Source of the DNA: a bacterium
GTDB taxonomy: Bacteria; Elusimicrobiota; Elusimicrobia; Elusimicrobiales; UBA9959
DNA length: 34,871 bases
Direction of reading: 5' to 3'
Assembly: GCA_021811185.1 (NCBI GenBank)
Contig: JAJZPL010000029.1
Location: forward strand, 1-34,871
This document shows, in pieces, positions 22,479 to 30,444 of this stretch. Position numbers and translations under genes: made by a program. Below the pieces are notes generated by a model that saw only the letters and a list, made by a program, of their open reading frames with translations, was not told the DNA's origin and searched no databases. Numbering within the stretch: position 1 is the stretch's first letter; every line of letters starts with the position of its first letter.

Positions 22479-23589
22479 ACTTAAAATTTTGCACATTACC
22501 GAGTCTTCCAGCTGGTCGGGCGGGGCCGCCCAGGCGCTCTACCTGGCGCGCGAACTGCGGGCGCTGGGGCAGCTGAACCTTATAGCCTGCCCTGCGGGCG
22601 GCGATCTGTGGACCAGGGCCGCCGCGGACGGTTTCAGGACCATCCATTTCCAGCCCCGGCGGGATTACGATCTTAAGACCGCGCTTGCCCTGGCAAGGCT
22701 GCTGGACGCCGAGAAGCCGGACGTGCTGCAGGCTCATCATCCCAAGGCGCACGCCATGGGGCTGCTGGCCAAGTTCTTCGCCGGGCATAAGCCGGTGTTC
22801 GTTTTCACGCGGCGGGTATCCCACCCGATAGTTACGGGGTTCTTCGCCAAGCTCAAATACACCAGCCGGCTGATCGACGGCTGCATCGCCGTGGCCGACT
22901 CCGTGAGGAACCAGCTGATAGCCTACGGCCTGGCCCCGGAAAGAGTGCGCACCATTTACAGCGGCACGGACCCGGAGCGTTTCTCCCCCCGCCACCCTGA
23001 CCCCGGCATAATCAAAGAATTGGACCTGCCCGGCCGGCCCGTAGTTATGCTGGTAGGGAATTTCAGCGGCCACAAGGGCCAGCACGTGCTGATAGAGGCC
23101 GCCAGGCTCCTGCGCCTGCGCGGGCTGGACTTCACGCTGGTTTTCGCCGGGCGCGGCACCGATTCCCAGGAGCTGCGCGCCCTTTGCCGGGCCGCCGGCC
23201 TGCCGGAGGAGGCCTGCCGTTTCCTCGGCCTCCGCGGCGACGTGGAACGCCTGCTCAGCGTGGCCGCGGTGAGCGTGAACGCCGCCGTTAAAGGCGAGGC
23301 GCTGAGCGGCAGCATCAGGGAATCCCTGGCGATGGGCGTGCCCGCGGTGGCCAGCGATATTTCCGGCAACTCCGAGATCGTCAAGGAAGGCGTTACCGGC
23401 CTGCTGTTCCCGCCGGGCGACGCCGCGGCGCTGGCCGGCAAGCTTGAAACCGTACTCAAGGACCCGGACCTGCGGAACAGGTTCTCGGAAAACTCCGTGG
23501 CGGCCGTCCGCGCCGGCTTCACCACCGCCATCATGGGCCGGCGCACCCTGGAATATTACCGCGAACTGCTGGCCGCGGCCGGCAAATAA
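22468..23589 (+). CDS. GT4-family glycosyltransferase
   Basis: 373 residues from the ATG at 22468, where the N-terminal Rossmann strand starts (KLKILHITESSSWSGGAAQALYLAREL). The N-domain resembles the GT4 acceptor-binding fold; the C-domain has IYSGTDPERFSP, VVMLVGNFSGHKGQHVLIEAA and the nucleotide-sugar-binding EALSGSIRESLAMGVPAVASD motif (E-x7-E type), ending in helical segments. It transfers a sugar from an activated donor to an envelope glycan or lipid. It is not in a polysaccharide cluster. A possible leader ORF overlaps its start, and a terminator lies just past its stop. Confidence 0.9.
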   Translation: MADKLKILHITESSSWSGGAAQALYLARELRALGQLNLIACPAGGDLWTRAAADGFRTIHFQPRRDYDLKTALALARLLDAEKPDVLQAHHPKAHAMGLLAKFFAGHKPVFVFTRRVSHPIVTGFFAKLKYTSRLIDGCIAVADSVRNQLIAYGLAPERVRTIYSGTDPERFSPRHPDPGIIKELDLPGRPVVMLVGNFSGHKGQHVLIEAARLLRLRGLDFTLVFAGRGTDSQELRALCRAAGLPEEACRFLGLRGDVERLLSVAAVSVNAAVKGEALSGSIRESLAMGVPAVASDISGNSEIVKEGVTGLLFPPGDAAALAGKLETVLKDPDLRNRFSENSVAAVRAGFTTAIMGRRTLEYYRELLAAAGK

Positions 23590-23590
23590 A

Positions 23591-23611
23591 ACCTCCCCGG
23601 TCCGGGGAGGT
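23591..23611 (-). terminator. Terminator of the mgtE transcript
   Basis: A perfect 9-bp stem (23591-23599 with 23603-23611) with a 3-base loop is followed on the minus strand by TTTTATTT. It lies 49 bases past the mgtE stop and just past the convergent glycosyltransferase stop; no U-run follows on the plus strand. Confidence 0.75.
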
Positions 23612-23660
23612 AAGACTCCTGAATAGTTATTTTCGACCCGCTCGCGCGGCCGGACCTCTC

Positions 23661-24971
23661 TTACATAAGGTGCGCGCGCAGCAGCCAGGCCAGGCCGAGG
23701 AAGGAGAAGAACCCGGTGATGTCCGTTACCGTGGTGAGGAAGATGCCGGAGGAATGCGCGGGGTCGTAGCCCAGGCGCTTCATGGTGAGCGGGATCAGCG
23801 CGCCCGACAGGCCGGCCGCCACCATGGTGATGATCATGGACAGCCCGGCTATCAGGCCGATAAGCGGGCTGCCCTTCCAGAGCCAGGCCGCCAGCGCGGT
23901 CATCACCCCGGTGGCGAAGCCGTTGGCCAGGCCTACCAGCACTTCCGTCTTTACCAGGTGCCAGGCGTTGGCCGGGGCTATCTCGCGCATCAGCATGCCG
24001 CGGATCACCACCGACAGGGTCTGCGTGCCGGCGTTGCCGCCCTGGCCTGCTATGATGGGCAGGAAGACCGCCAGCACGGCGACTCTCGCTATTAATCCTT
24101 CGAAAAGAGCCACCACCGCGCCGGCCAGGAACACCGTGGCCAGGTTGATGGTGAGCCACGGCAGGCGCCGGGTGATCTTGAACCAGGTGGAGGAGAAGGC
24201 CCGTTCCTCGGCGCTGGCGCCGAACAGGATCTGGATGTCCTCGCTGGCTTCCTCCTCGGTGCTCGCGATGATGCTGGACGTGGGCACCACGCCCAGCAGC
24301 TTGCCGTCGTTGTCGGCTACCGGCACCGTAAGGAAATGTTTCTTGGCGAACAGGGCCACCAGCTCCTCCCGGTCGGCGAAGGGCGAGACCTTGAGGACCT
24401 TGGTGATCATCACGCTTTCCACCGGGGCGGAGCCCTCGGCCAGCAGCAGGTCGCGCATGTTCAGTACGCCCACCAGCTTGTCCGCCTCGTCCACCACGTA
24501 GCAATAGCTCAGCGGCACCTGGCCGTGCGCCAGCTGGCGCAGGCGGCTGATCACTTCTTCCACCCTGAGCCCGGCCCTGAAAGAAAGGAAGTCCCCGTGC
24601 ATCAGGCGGCCGGCGCTCTGCAGCGGGTACGAGAGGGTTTCGGCTATGGCTGCCGCGAGTTCCTGCGGCAGCAGCGCCGCCAGGCGCTTGGCGGTTTTTT
24701 CCGGCATATGGCTGAAAACTATGGCGGCGTGCCTGGGGCTCAGGCGCTGCACCAGGGCTATGGCCTGCTGGGCCGGCAGGCGGGCGAGCAGGCGCCCCGC
24801 CTTGAGCGGCTGCAGGTTTTTAAGCGCGGCGGCCGCGGCGGGCTCCGGCAGCAGCTGCAGGATGCGCACGGCGTCGGCCGGTTCCAGGGTGTCGAGGGCC
24901 TCGGCGGCCCGCGAGGGGTCGGTCTGGATGAAGTGTTTTATTACGGCCAGCGCGGCCTCTATCTTTTTCAT
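23661..24971 (-). CDS. mgtE: Magnesium transporter MgtE
   Basis: 436 residues: an N-terminal helical superhelix domain (about 1-125), two CBS domains (about 126-250; VVDEADKLVGVLNMRDLLL and VPVADNDGKLLGVVP), a connecting helix, and five transmembrane helices (about 275-436) with the family motif IIAGQGGNAGTQT and an Asp in TTVTDITGF near the last helix. MgtE is a homodimeric Mg2+ channel gated by Mg2+ bound to the N and CBS domains. It starts 5 bases after the tsaC stop, so the two are cotranscribed. Confidence 0.96.
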   Translation of the reverse strand: MKKIEAALAVIKHFIQTDPSRAAEALDTLEPADAVRILQLLPEPAAAAALKNLQPLKAGRLLARLPAQQAIALVQRLSPRHAAIVFSHMPEKTAKRLAALLPQELAAAIAETLSYPLQSAGRLMHGDFLSFRAGLRVEEVISRLRQLAHGQVPLSYCYVVDEADKLVGVLNMRDLLLAEGSAPVESVMITKVLKVSPFADREELVALFAKKHFLTVPVADNDGKLLGVVPTSSIIASTEEEASEDIQILFGASAEERAFSSTWFKITRRLPWLTINLATVFLAGAVVALFEGLIARVAVLAVFLPIIAGQGGNAGTQTLSVVIRGMLMREIAPANAWHLVKTEVLVGLANGFATGVMTALAAWLWKGSPLIGLIAGLSMIITMVAAGLSGALIPLTMKRLGYDPAHSSGIFLTTVTDITGFFSFLGLAWLLRAHLM

Positions 24972-24976
24972 TTAGA

Positions 24977-25933
24977 TCATTTCGCCGAAGCGCGTTTCAG
25001 GCGGTCCATGATGGCGCGGCCGAGGCCGTGCCCCGGGACGCGTTCGGCGTAGATCACGCGCGCGCCGGAATTCTCCAGCGCGTGGAGCGCGCCGAACAGC
25101 GCCGCCGCCGCCTCGCGCAGGTCGCCGGTGCGGCTGAGCACCTTTACCGCAGCGAATTTCCCCGCGGGTCTTTTCGAGAAGGCCAGGTAGGCGCGGTCCG
25201 CCCCGCGTTTTACGGCCTGGCCCGGCGTTATTATCTCCAGCCGGGCGCGCGGCGCGTAGTGCTTTTTCAGGCAGCCCGGCGCCAGCGGCGCTTTACCGGC
25301 CTTGCCGGCTTTTAACGCCGGCCCGGCTATCTTTTCTATTTCTTCCAGCGGCAGCCCGCCGGGGCGCAGGAGCACCGGCCTGGAACCGGAAAAAGTTATT
25401 ATGGTGGACTCTACGCCTATCCTGGTCTTCCCCCCGTCCAGGATCAGGTCGGGCCCGCCGCCGAGCTGCTTGCCGACGTGGGCGGCGGAGGTGGGGCTGA
25501 GCCTGCCGAAGCGGTTGGCGCTGGGGGCCGCTATGGGCCGGCCGGCGGCTTTTATAAGGGCGAGGGCGTGGCGGTTGGCCGGCACGCGGACCGCCACGGT
25601 CTTAAGGCCGGCTGTCACGATGTCCGGTACTGAGGCGGCCTTAGGCAGCACCAGCGTGAGCGGCCCTGGCCAGAATTCGTTCATCAGCTTCAGCGCGGCT
25701 CCGGGTACCCTGGAGAAAAGCTTCCTGGCCCTGGCGGCGGAGCATTCGTGCAGGATCAGCGGGTCGAAGCGGGGCCGGCCTTTTATTTCGAAGACGCGGG
25801 CGCAGGCTTCCGGGTTCAGCCCGTCGGCGCCCAGGCCGTAGACCGTCTCCGTGGGAAAAGCCACCACCCCGCCCGCCCTGATCAGGGATGCGGCCTTTTT
25901 TATGTTCCCGGCAGTGGCTTTAACTGTTCCCAT
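24977..25933 (-). CDS. tsaC: L-threonylcarbamoyladenylate synthase (TsaC/Sua5 family)
   Basis: 318 residues, longer than E. coli TsaC and matching the Sua5 form: a catalytic YrdC domain (about 10-195) with FPTETVYGLG, KGRPRFDPL and APSANRFGRLSPTS, a linker, then a C-terminal Sua5 domain (about 215-318). It makes threonylcarbamoyl-AMP from Thr, bicarbonate and ATP for the t6A37 modification of tRNAs reading ANN codons. It is followed by mgtE after 5 bases, and preceded by a long perfect palindrome 18 bases upstream that separates it from the histidine kinase gene. Confidence 0.94.
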   Translation of the reverse strand: MGTVKATAGNIKKAASLIRAGGVVAFPTETVYGLGADGLNPEACARVFEIKGRPRFDPLILHECSAARARKLFSRVPGAALKLMNEFWPGPLTLVLPKAASVPDIVTAGLKTVAVRVPANRHALALIKAAGRPIAAPSANRFGRLSPTSAAHVGKQLGGGPDLILDGGKTRIGVESTIITFSGSRPVLLRPGGLPLEEIEKIAGPALKAGKAGKAPLAPGCLKKHYAPRARLEIITPGQAVKRGADRAYLAFSKRPAGKFAAVKVLSRTGDLREAAAALFGALHALENSGARVIYAERVPGHGLGRAIMDRLKRASAK

Positions 25934-25951
25934 TCTGAAATTTTAGCAATT

Positions 25952-26000
25952 AAAGGGGACAGGCTACTTTACTTTGAAAATAAAGTAGCCTGTCCCCTTT
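25952..26000. repeat. Perfect 20-bp inverted repeat (REP-like palindrome or terminator)
   Basis: Arms at 25952-25971 and 25981-26000 are perfectly complementary over 20 bases with a 9-base loop. It lies between the hybrid kinase stop (26004) and the tsaC start (25933), both minus strand. The stem is unusually long and even for an intrinsic terminator, and the U-run is better on the plus strand than the minus. It resembles the palindromes that carry GGGGACAGGCTACTTT-like cores dispersed in some genomes, which I associate with REP-type elements; that link is from memory. Confidence 0.7.
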
Positions 26001-26003
26001 TTC

Positions 26004-29000
26004 CTATTTCTTGAGCAGGCGGGTGATGACTTCTGCCAGGTCCTCGTACTTGTAGGGTTTCGGCAGTACGGCGTCGAACCCGTAATCCCTGAAATCCGCC
26101 ATAACGGTCTCGTCGGAGTAGCCGCTCGAAACTATAACCTTGGCGCCGGGCGCCGCGGCGCGGAGTTTAACTACGGCTTCCTTGCCGCCCATGCCGCCCG
26201 GGATGGTGAGGTCCATGATGACCAGGTCGAAAGGCCTGCCCTTTTGAGACTCCTCAGCGTAGCGCCGCACGGTCTCGCCGCCGTCGCCGGTGATCTCGCA
26301 GGCGTAGCCGAGTTCTTTGAGCATGCGCGTTACGGCTTTGGCCACCACTTCCTCGTCCTCCAGCACCAGGATGCGCCCGGAACCTTTCTGTATTTCGGGT
26401 TTGGCGCCGTCGGTGCTGGTCATGCAGCGGCCGGTGGCCGGCAGGTAGATCTCGAAGGTCGTTCCCTGCCCAGGCACGGAAGCGGCCTCGATGTGCCCGT
26501 TGTGGTTCTTAACGACCGACCAGGTCATGGACAGGCCCAGGCCGTGCCCGCAGCTCTTGGTGGTGAAGTAGGGTTCGAAGATCCTCCCGAGGTATTCCTT
26601 CGGGATCCCGATCCCGGTGTCGGTGACGGTCAGCCTGATGTATTTTCCCGGGGCCAGCGGCTCCGGCAGCGCCGCCCCGGGGCTTACGTTCCCGGCGGTA
26701 AGGCGCAGGCTGCCGCCGGAGGGCATGGCCTGCAGCGCGTTGATCAGCAGGTTGTTTATCGCCTGCTTAAGCTGGTTCTCGTCCCCTTCCACGCTCCACA
26801 GGTCCTCGTTCACCGCCGCCTCGCACGCGGCTTTAGTGCCGCGGGTTGCCAGGCTGAAAATGTCCCTGAGCGCCTTTTGCAGGCAGAATTCCTTCTTTAC
26901 CGGCTTGCCCCCCTTGGAAAAAGCCAGCAGGCTGGCCGTCAGGCTCTGGGCGTTCCGGGCCGCGTCGATGGTCTCGTGCAGGATGTCGGCGTTCTCCTTG
27001 TTGCCTCCGCAGCGGGCTTCCAGCAGCGAGATATTCGCCAGGATGCCCGTGAGCATGTTGTTGAAGTCGTGGGCTATGCCCCCCGCCAGCAGCCCCAGGG
27101 ATTCCACGCGCTGCAGGGCCGTCATTTCGGCCATGAGCCTTTCGTTCTTTTTCTTCTCGGAAATATCGCGGAAGAAAACCAGGCCGCAGTTCTCGCCGCT
27201 CAGCACTATCGGCGTGCCGGTTATTTCCAGGTCCACCAGCGTTCCGTCCATCGCCTGGTATTCTATTTCCGCGGGTTCGGTGGCGGTTTGTTTCTCGTCA
27301 ATTTCCGCGACGCGCTTGCGCACCAGTTCCATGAATTTTTCCGGCAGGCGGTCGAGGATGTTCTTGCCTGCCAGGTCGGTTTCCGCCTTTGCTTTGATTA
27401 TTTCCAGGCCGCGCTTGTTCAGGAAGATAACCTCCATCCCTTTCCTTACCAGCACGCCGTAGGGAGAAGAGTCCACCAGGGTGCGGAAGCGGCTTTCGCT
27501 TTCTTCCAGCCTGAGCTGGGCCGTTTTCTGCTCCGTGACGTCCGCGGAGATGCCGCAGACCCCGTAAATTTTGCCGGAGGGGTCTCTCAGCGGGAATTTG
27601 GATGAATAGAAATAATGCCGCTGCCCGTCCTCCTCCTCGAAGAACCGGGGCTTGCCCGAGCGCAGTACGAGCGCGTCGTTGGTCTCGTGCTGTTTGGCGA
27701 GCGCCTCCGGGAGGAGGCCGCGGCGGGACCTCCCTGTCATCTGTTCCGGGGTCGTCTTCAGGACAGCCGCTATAGCGTTGTTGGCCAGGATGAATTTGCC
27801 ATCCAGGTCCACCGCGTAAATGGCCGAGGCGCTGTTGTTTATAACGTCGGAGAACAGCCTGCGCTGCGCCGCCAGTTCCAGTTCCGCCCGCTTTCGTTCC
27901 GTGATGTCGTTAATGATGGCCAAAAAGACCTTTTCCTTGCCGGTCGCAGCCAGCTGCATCCGCACCTGCACGGGGTACGTCGTCCCGTCCTTGCGGGTAT
28001 GCGTGGTCTCGAACGTGAGCCTGGACGTCTCGCCCGCCAGCAGCGGCGCGGTCCTGGCGCGGAAGGAGGCTTCGGTAAAGTCTTTTTTTAGGTCCCATGG
28101 GGCCATGGTCTCCAGTTCTTCCGGCGAGTAGCCCAGGTTCTTTATGGCGCCGTAATTGACGAAGATGAAATGGAAGTCCTTGGGGTCGTAGATGTAGATC
28201 TCGTCGAAGCTGGACTTTATGACCTGGCTGAGCATATCCGTCTGGGCGCGCGCCTTCCAGGTTTCGGTGATGTCCGTGAACACGCAGTGGGTCTGCTTGA
28301 AGGTGCCGTCCGGGTTGTGCGCGATCTTGCCGTTGAAAGATACCCTGCGTCTGCCGCCGTTCTTGCGCAGCAGCTCGTACTCTGCCGCGGTTTCTATTCC
28401 GGACGCCTTAAAATCGCGGAAGTTCTCTTCGAACCTGGCCCTGTATTCCGGGGCCAGAAAATTGCGGAAGTTCCGGCCGAGCACCTCTTCCCTGGCGTAA
28501 CCCATCATGGTAAGCCAGGTCTCGTTCACTTCCAGCAGTCGGCCTTCCTCGTCCAGGGATTGGTAATTTATCGGGGCCTTTTCGAAAAGGTAGTGAAAGC
28601 GCTCTTCGCTCTCTTTAAGGCGGGTGATGTCCGTCCAGGACCCGATATATTCGGCTTTTGAAATGGTCTTTATCTGCTCGTGCACCCAGATGTAGCCGTT
28701 GCCTTTCTTCTTGATCCGGAAATCGCGCACCAGATTCCCGCTTTCAATGAGCGCAGCCCGGTCTCCCAGTATCTGCGCTTTATCTTCGGGATGGAGATTT
28801 TCGTCGATCCAGTCCGGGACGAGCATTTCCGCCTCGTCGTAGCCCAGCAGGCTCTGCACGTTGCCGCTCACCCATTCGGTTATCAGCCGGCCGGATACCG
28901 CGCGCAGCCTGAAGAGGATGACGGGGTTGGTCTCCATTACGTGGGTGAGCTGGCTGGCGGTCAGCTCCAGCGCAGCCTGGGCGGAAGCGCGCATTTTCTC

Positions 29001-29942
29001 GGCGTTAATGGCGTCGAGCGCCAGGGAGACGTCTGATCTTATCTCGCCCAGGAGTTTTACCTCTTCTTCCGAGAAGAACTGCGGGTGCTCGGAATAGATC
29101 GTGATAACCGCGGTCGTTTTTCCTTTCTCCTCCAGCGGTATCGCGGCGGAGGAACGGTATCCCCTCTCCAGCGCTTTTTCGCGCCAGGGCGCCATAGCGG
29201 GGTCGGAGGCTGTGTCCGCGCAGAGGCAGATCTTGCCGCTGATGGCAGCGCAGCCGGTAGGGCCTTTAGAATATTGGCTTTTTTCTTCGAGCTCGATCTT
29301 CAGTTTGTCCAGGTAGCCGTTAACAAAACCCGCCGAACAGGCCGGTATAATGCGGCCCGTGTCCCTGTCTGGCATGCCGACCCAGGCCATCTTAAAACCG
29401 CCGGTGGCTACGGCCACGTCGCAGATCTCCTGCAGCAGCGCCTGTTTGTCCGTTTGGCGCGTTACCGCCTGGTTCACCTGCGCCAGCACGGTGTAAAGCC
29501 TGAGGTTCTTAGCGGTGCTGGCCTGAGCGGTCTCGAGGGCGGCCTTAAGGGCGGCCTTTTCCAGCGCTTTCCTGGCGGCGGGCAGCAGGTTCTCCAGGAA
29601 ATCCGAATTCTTGACCAGGTAGTCGCTGGCGCCGGCCTTCATGGTCTCCACGGCTACGGTTTCGTCGCCGCGTCCGGTCACCATCAGGAACGGCGGCACC
29701 GCGATCTCGTCTCCCTTAAGCTTTTTAACGAGTTCTATGGCGTTGGAGCCCGAGAGGGAATAATCGAGCAGCATCAGCGCCGGCGTGGTCTTTTTAAGGA
29801 TGCCGATAGTCTCTTCGGCGCTGGAGGCCCGGCGGATCTCCAGTCCCAGCGATTCCAGCCTTTGGGTTTCCAGTTCGCTTGTGCCGGGGTCGTCCTCCAC
29901 TATCAGGATGAATTTTCCGTTGGGAGTATTGTTGTCCGTCAT
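26004..29942 (-). CDS. Hybrid sensor histidine kinase, REC-GAF-5xPAS-HisKA-HATPase-REC
   Basis: 1312 residues, no transmembrane segment, so cytoplasmic. Order: N-terminal receiver (1-125, D60 in LLDYSLSG), GAF (about 150-320), five PAS/PAC units (about 325-935, with DITRLKE, DITETWK, DITERKR, DVTEQKT and DISEKKK boundaries), HisKA with H958 in GGIAHDFNNML, HATPase (N box NNLLINALQ, G1 VTDTGIGIP, G2 GHGLGLS), and a C-terminal receiver (IMDLTIPGG). Kinase type is the NtrB-like HDFNN group. It would sense intracellular signals, phosphorylate itself and relay through its receivers. It ends the cluster with the membrane kinase and the REC-only gene. Several PAS units look unrelated in ligand residues, so the signal cannot be named. 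Confidence 0.9.
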   Translation of the reverse strand: MTDNNTPNGKFILIVEDDPGTSELETQRLESLGLEIRRASSAEETIGILKKTTPALMLLDYSLSGSNAIELVKKLKGDEIAVPPFLMVTGRGDETVAVETMKAGASDYLVKNSDFLENLLPAARKALEKAALKAALETAQASTAKNLRLYTVLAQVNQAVTRQTDKQALLQEICDVAVATGGFKMAWVGMPDRDTGRIIPACSAGFVNGYLDKLKIELEEKSQYSKGPTGCAAISGKICLCADTASDPAMAPWREKALERGYRSSAAIPLEEKGKTTAVITIYSEHPQFFSEEEVKLLGEIRSDVSLALDAINAEKMRASAQAALELTASQLTHVMETNPVILFRLRAVSGRLITEWVSGNVQSLLGYDEAEMLVPDWIDENLHPEDKAQILGDRAALIESGNLVRDFRIKKKGNGYIWVHEQIKTISKAEYIGSWTDITRLKESEERFHYLFEKAPINYQSLDEEGRLLEVNETWLTMMGYAREEVLGRNFRNFLAPEYRARFEENFRDFKASGIETAAEYELLRKNGGRRRVSFNGKIAHNPDGTFKQTHCVFTDITETWKARAQTDMLSQVIKSSFDEIYIYDPKDFHFIFVNYGAIKNLGYSPEELETMAPWDLKKDFTEASFRARTAPLLAGETSRLTFETTHTRKDGTTYPVQVRMQLAATGKEKVFLAIINDITERKRAELELAAQRRLFSDVINNSASAIYAVDLDGKFILANNAIAAVLKTTPEQMTGRSRRGLLPEALAKQHETNDALVLRSGKPRFFEEEDGQRHYFYSSKFPLRDPSGKIYGVCGISADVTEQKTAQLRLEESESRFRTLVDSSPYGVLVRKGMEVIFLNKRGLEIIKAKAETDLAGKNILDRLPEKFMELVRKRVAEIDEKQTATEPAEIEYQAMDGTLVDLEITGTPIVLSGENCGLVFFRDISEKKKNERLMAEMTALQRVESLGLLAGGIAHDFNNMLTGILANISLLEARCGGNKENADILHETIDAARNAQSLTASLLAFSKGGKPVKKEFCLQKALRDIFSLATRGTKAACEAAVNEDLWSVEGDENQLKQAINNLLINALQAMPSGGSLRLTAGNVSPGAALPEPLAPGKYIRLTVTDTGIGIPKEYLGRIFEPYFTTKSCGHGLGLSMTWSVVKNHNGHIEAASVPGQGTTFEIYLPATGRCMTSTDGAKPEIQKGSGRILVLEDEEVVAKAVTRMLKELGYACEITGDGGETVRRYAEESQKGRPFDLVIMDLTIPGGMGGKEAVVKLRAAAPGAKVIVSSGYSDETVMADFRDYGFDAVLPKPYKYEDLAEVITRLLKK

Positions 29943-29978
29943 AATTTCTGCCTTAGCCCTGGCTCCGGCCGCCGCCGG

Positions 29979-30431
29979 TCAGTCCTGCCCTATCCTGCTT
30001 ACTTTCACGATCATCAGAAAAAGCCCCAGCCGCTTTATCACCTCGGCGAACTTGTCGAAGTCCACCGGCTTGGTCAGGTAATTGTTGCAGCCCAGCTCGT
30101 AGCAGAGCCCCACTTCCCGGGGATCGTCCGTGGTGGTGAGCATGATCACCGGGATGTTCTTAAGGCACGGGTCGTTCTTTACGCGTCTCAGGACTTCTAT
30201 GCCGTCGAGACCGGGCATGCGGATGTCGAGCAGCAGCAGGTAGCCTTTGCCTTCCTCCAGGCCGGGCTTCGACGCCCCGGAAAGAAAGTCCCAGGTTTCG
30301 TTCCCGTCCTTGAAGCGCGTTATCGGGTTCCTCACCCCTACGCTCTCGAAGCGCTCCTGGATCAGCCTGGCGTGGCCGTCGTCGTCCTCCGCCATAAGGA
30401 TGTTTACGTAGCTGTTATTGTCGTTTTCCAT
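29979..30431 (-). CDS. REC-only response regulator, Rcp1-like
   Basis: 150 residues, a single receiver with the longer loop before the phospho-acceptor seen in cyanobacterial Rcp1-type regulators: E15/D16 (MAEDDDGH), D69 (LLLLDIRMPG), T99-T101 and K121 (LTKPVD). It has no output domain. It starts after AGGGGA, 13 bases past the membrane kinase stop, and is followed by the hybrid kinase after 36 bases. As Rcp1 partners are often multi-PAS or phytochrome kinases, the adjacent 1365-residue kinase is its likely phosphodonor. Confidence 0.92.
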   Translation of the reverse strand: MENDNNSYVNILMAEDDDGHARLIQERFESVGVRNPITRFKDGNETWDFLSGASKPGLEEGKGYLLLLDIRMPGLDGIEVLRRVKNDPCLKNIPVIMLTTTDDPREVGLCYELGCNNYLTKPVDFDKFAEVIKRLGLFLMIVKVSRIGQD

Positions 30432-30444
30432 TTGTTCTATTCCC

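Noticed and set aside
22459..24504. A 681-codon open frame on the minus strand
   Set aside because: It runs antisense to the glycosyltransferase and then in another frame over mgtE, both of which have clear family motifs; the frame is open only because of GC-rich codons.
26244..27605. A 453-codon open frame on the plus strand
   Set aside because: It is antisense to the hybrid kinase; its translation is Gly/His/Val/Gln-rich with no motif, as expected for a shadow frame.
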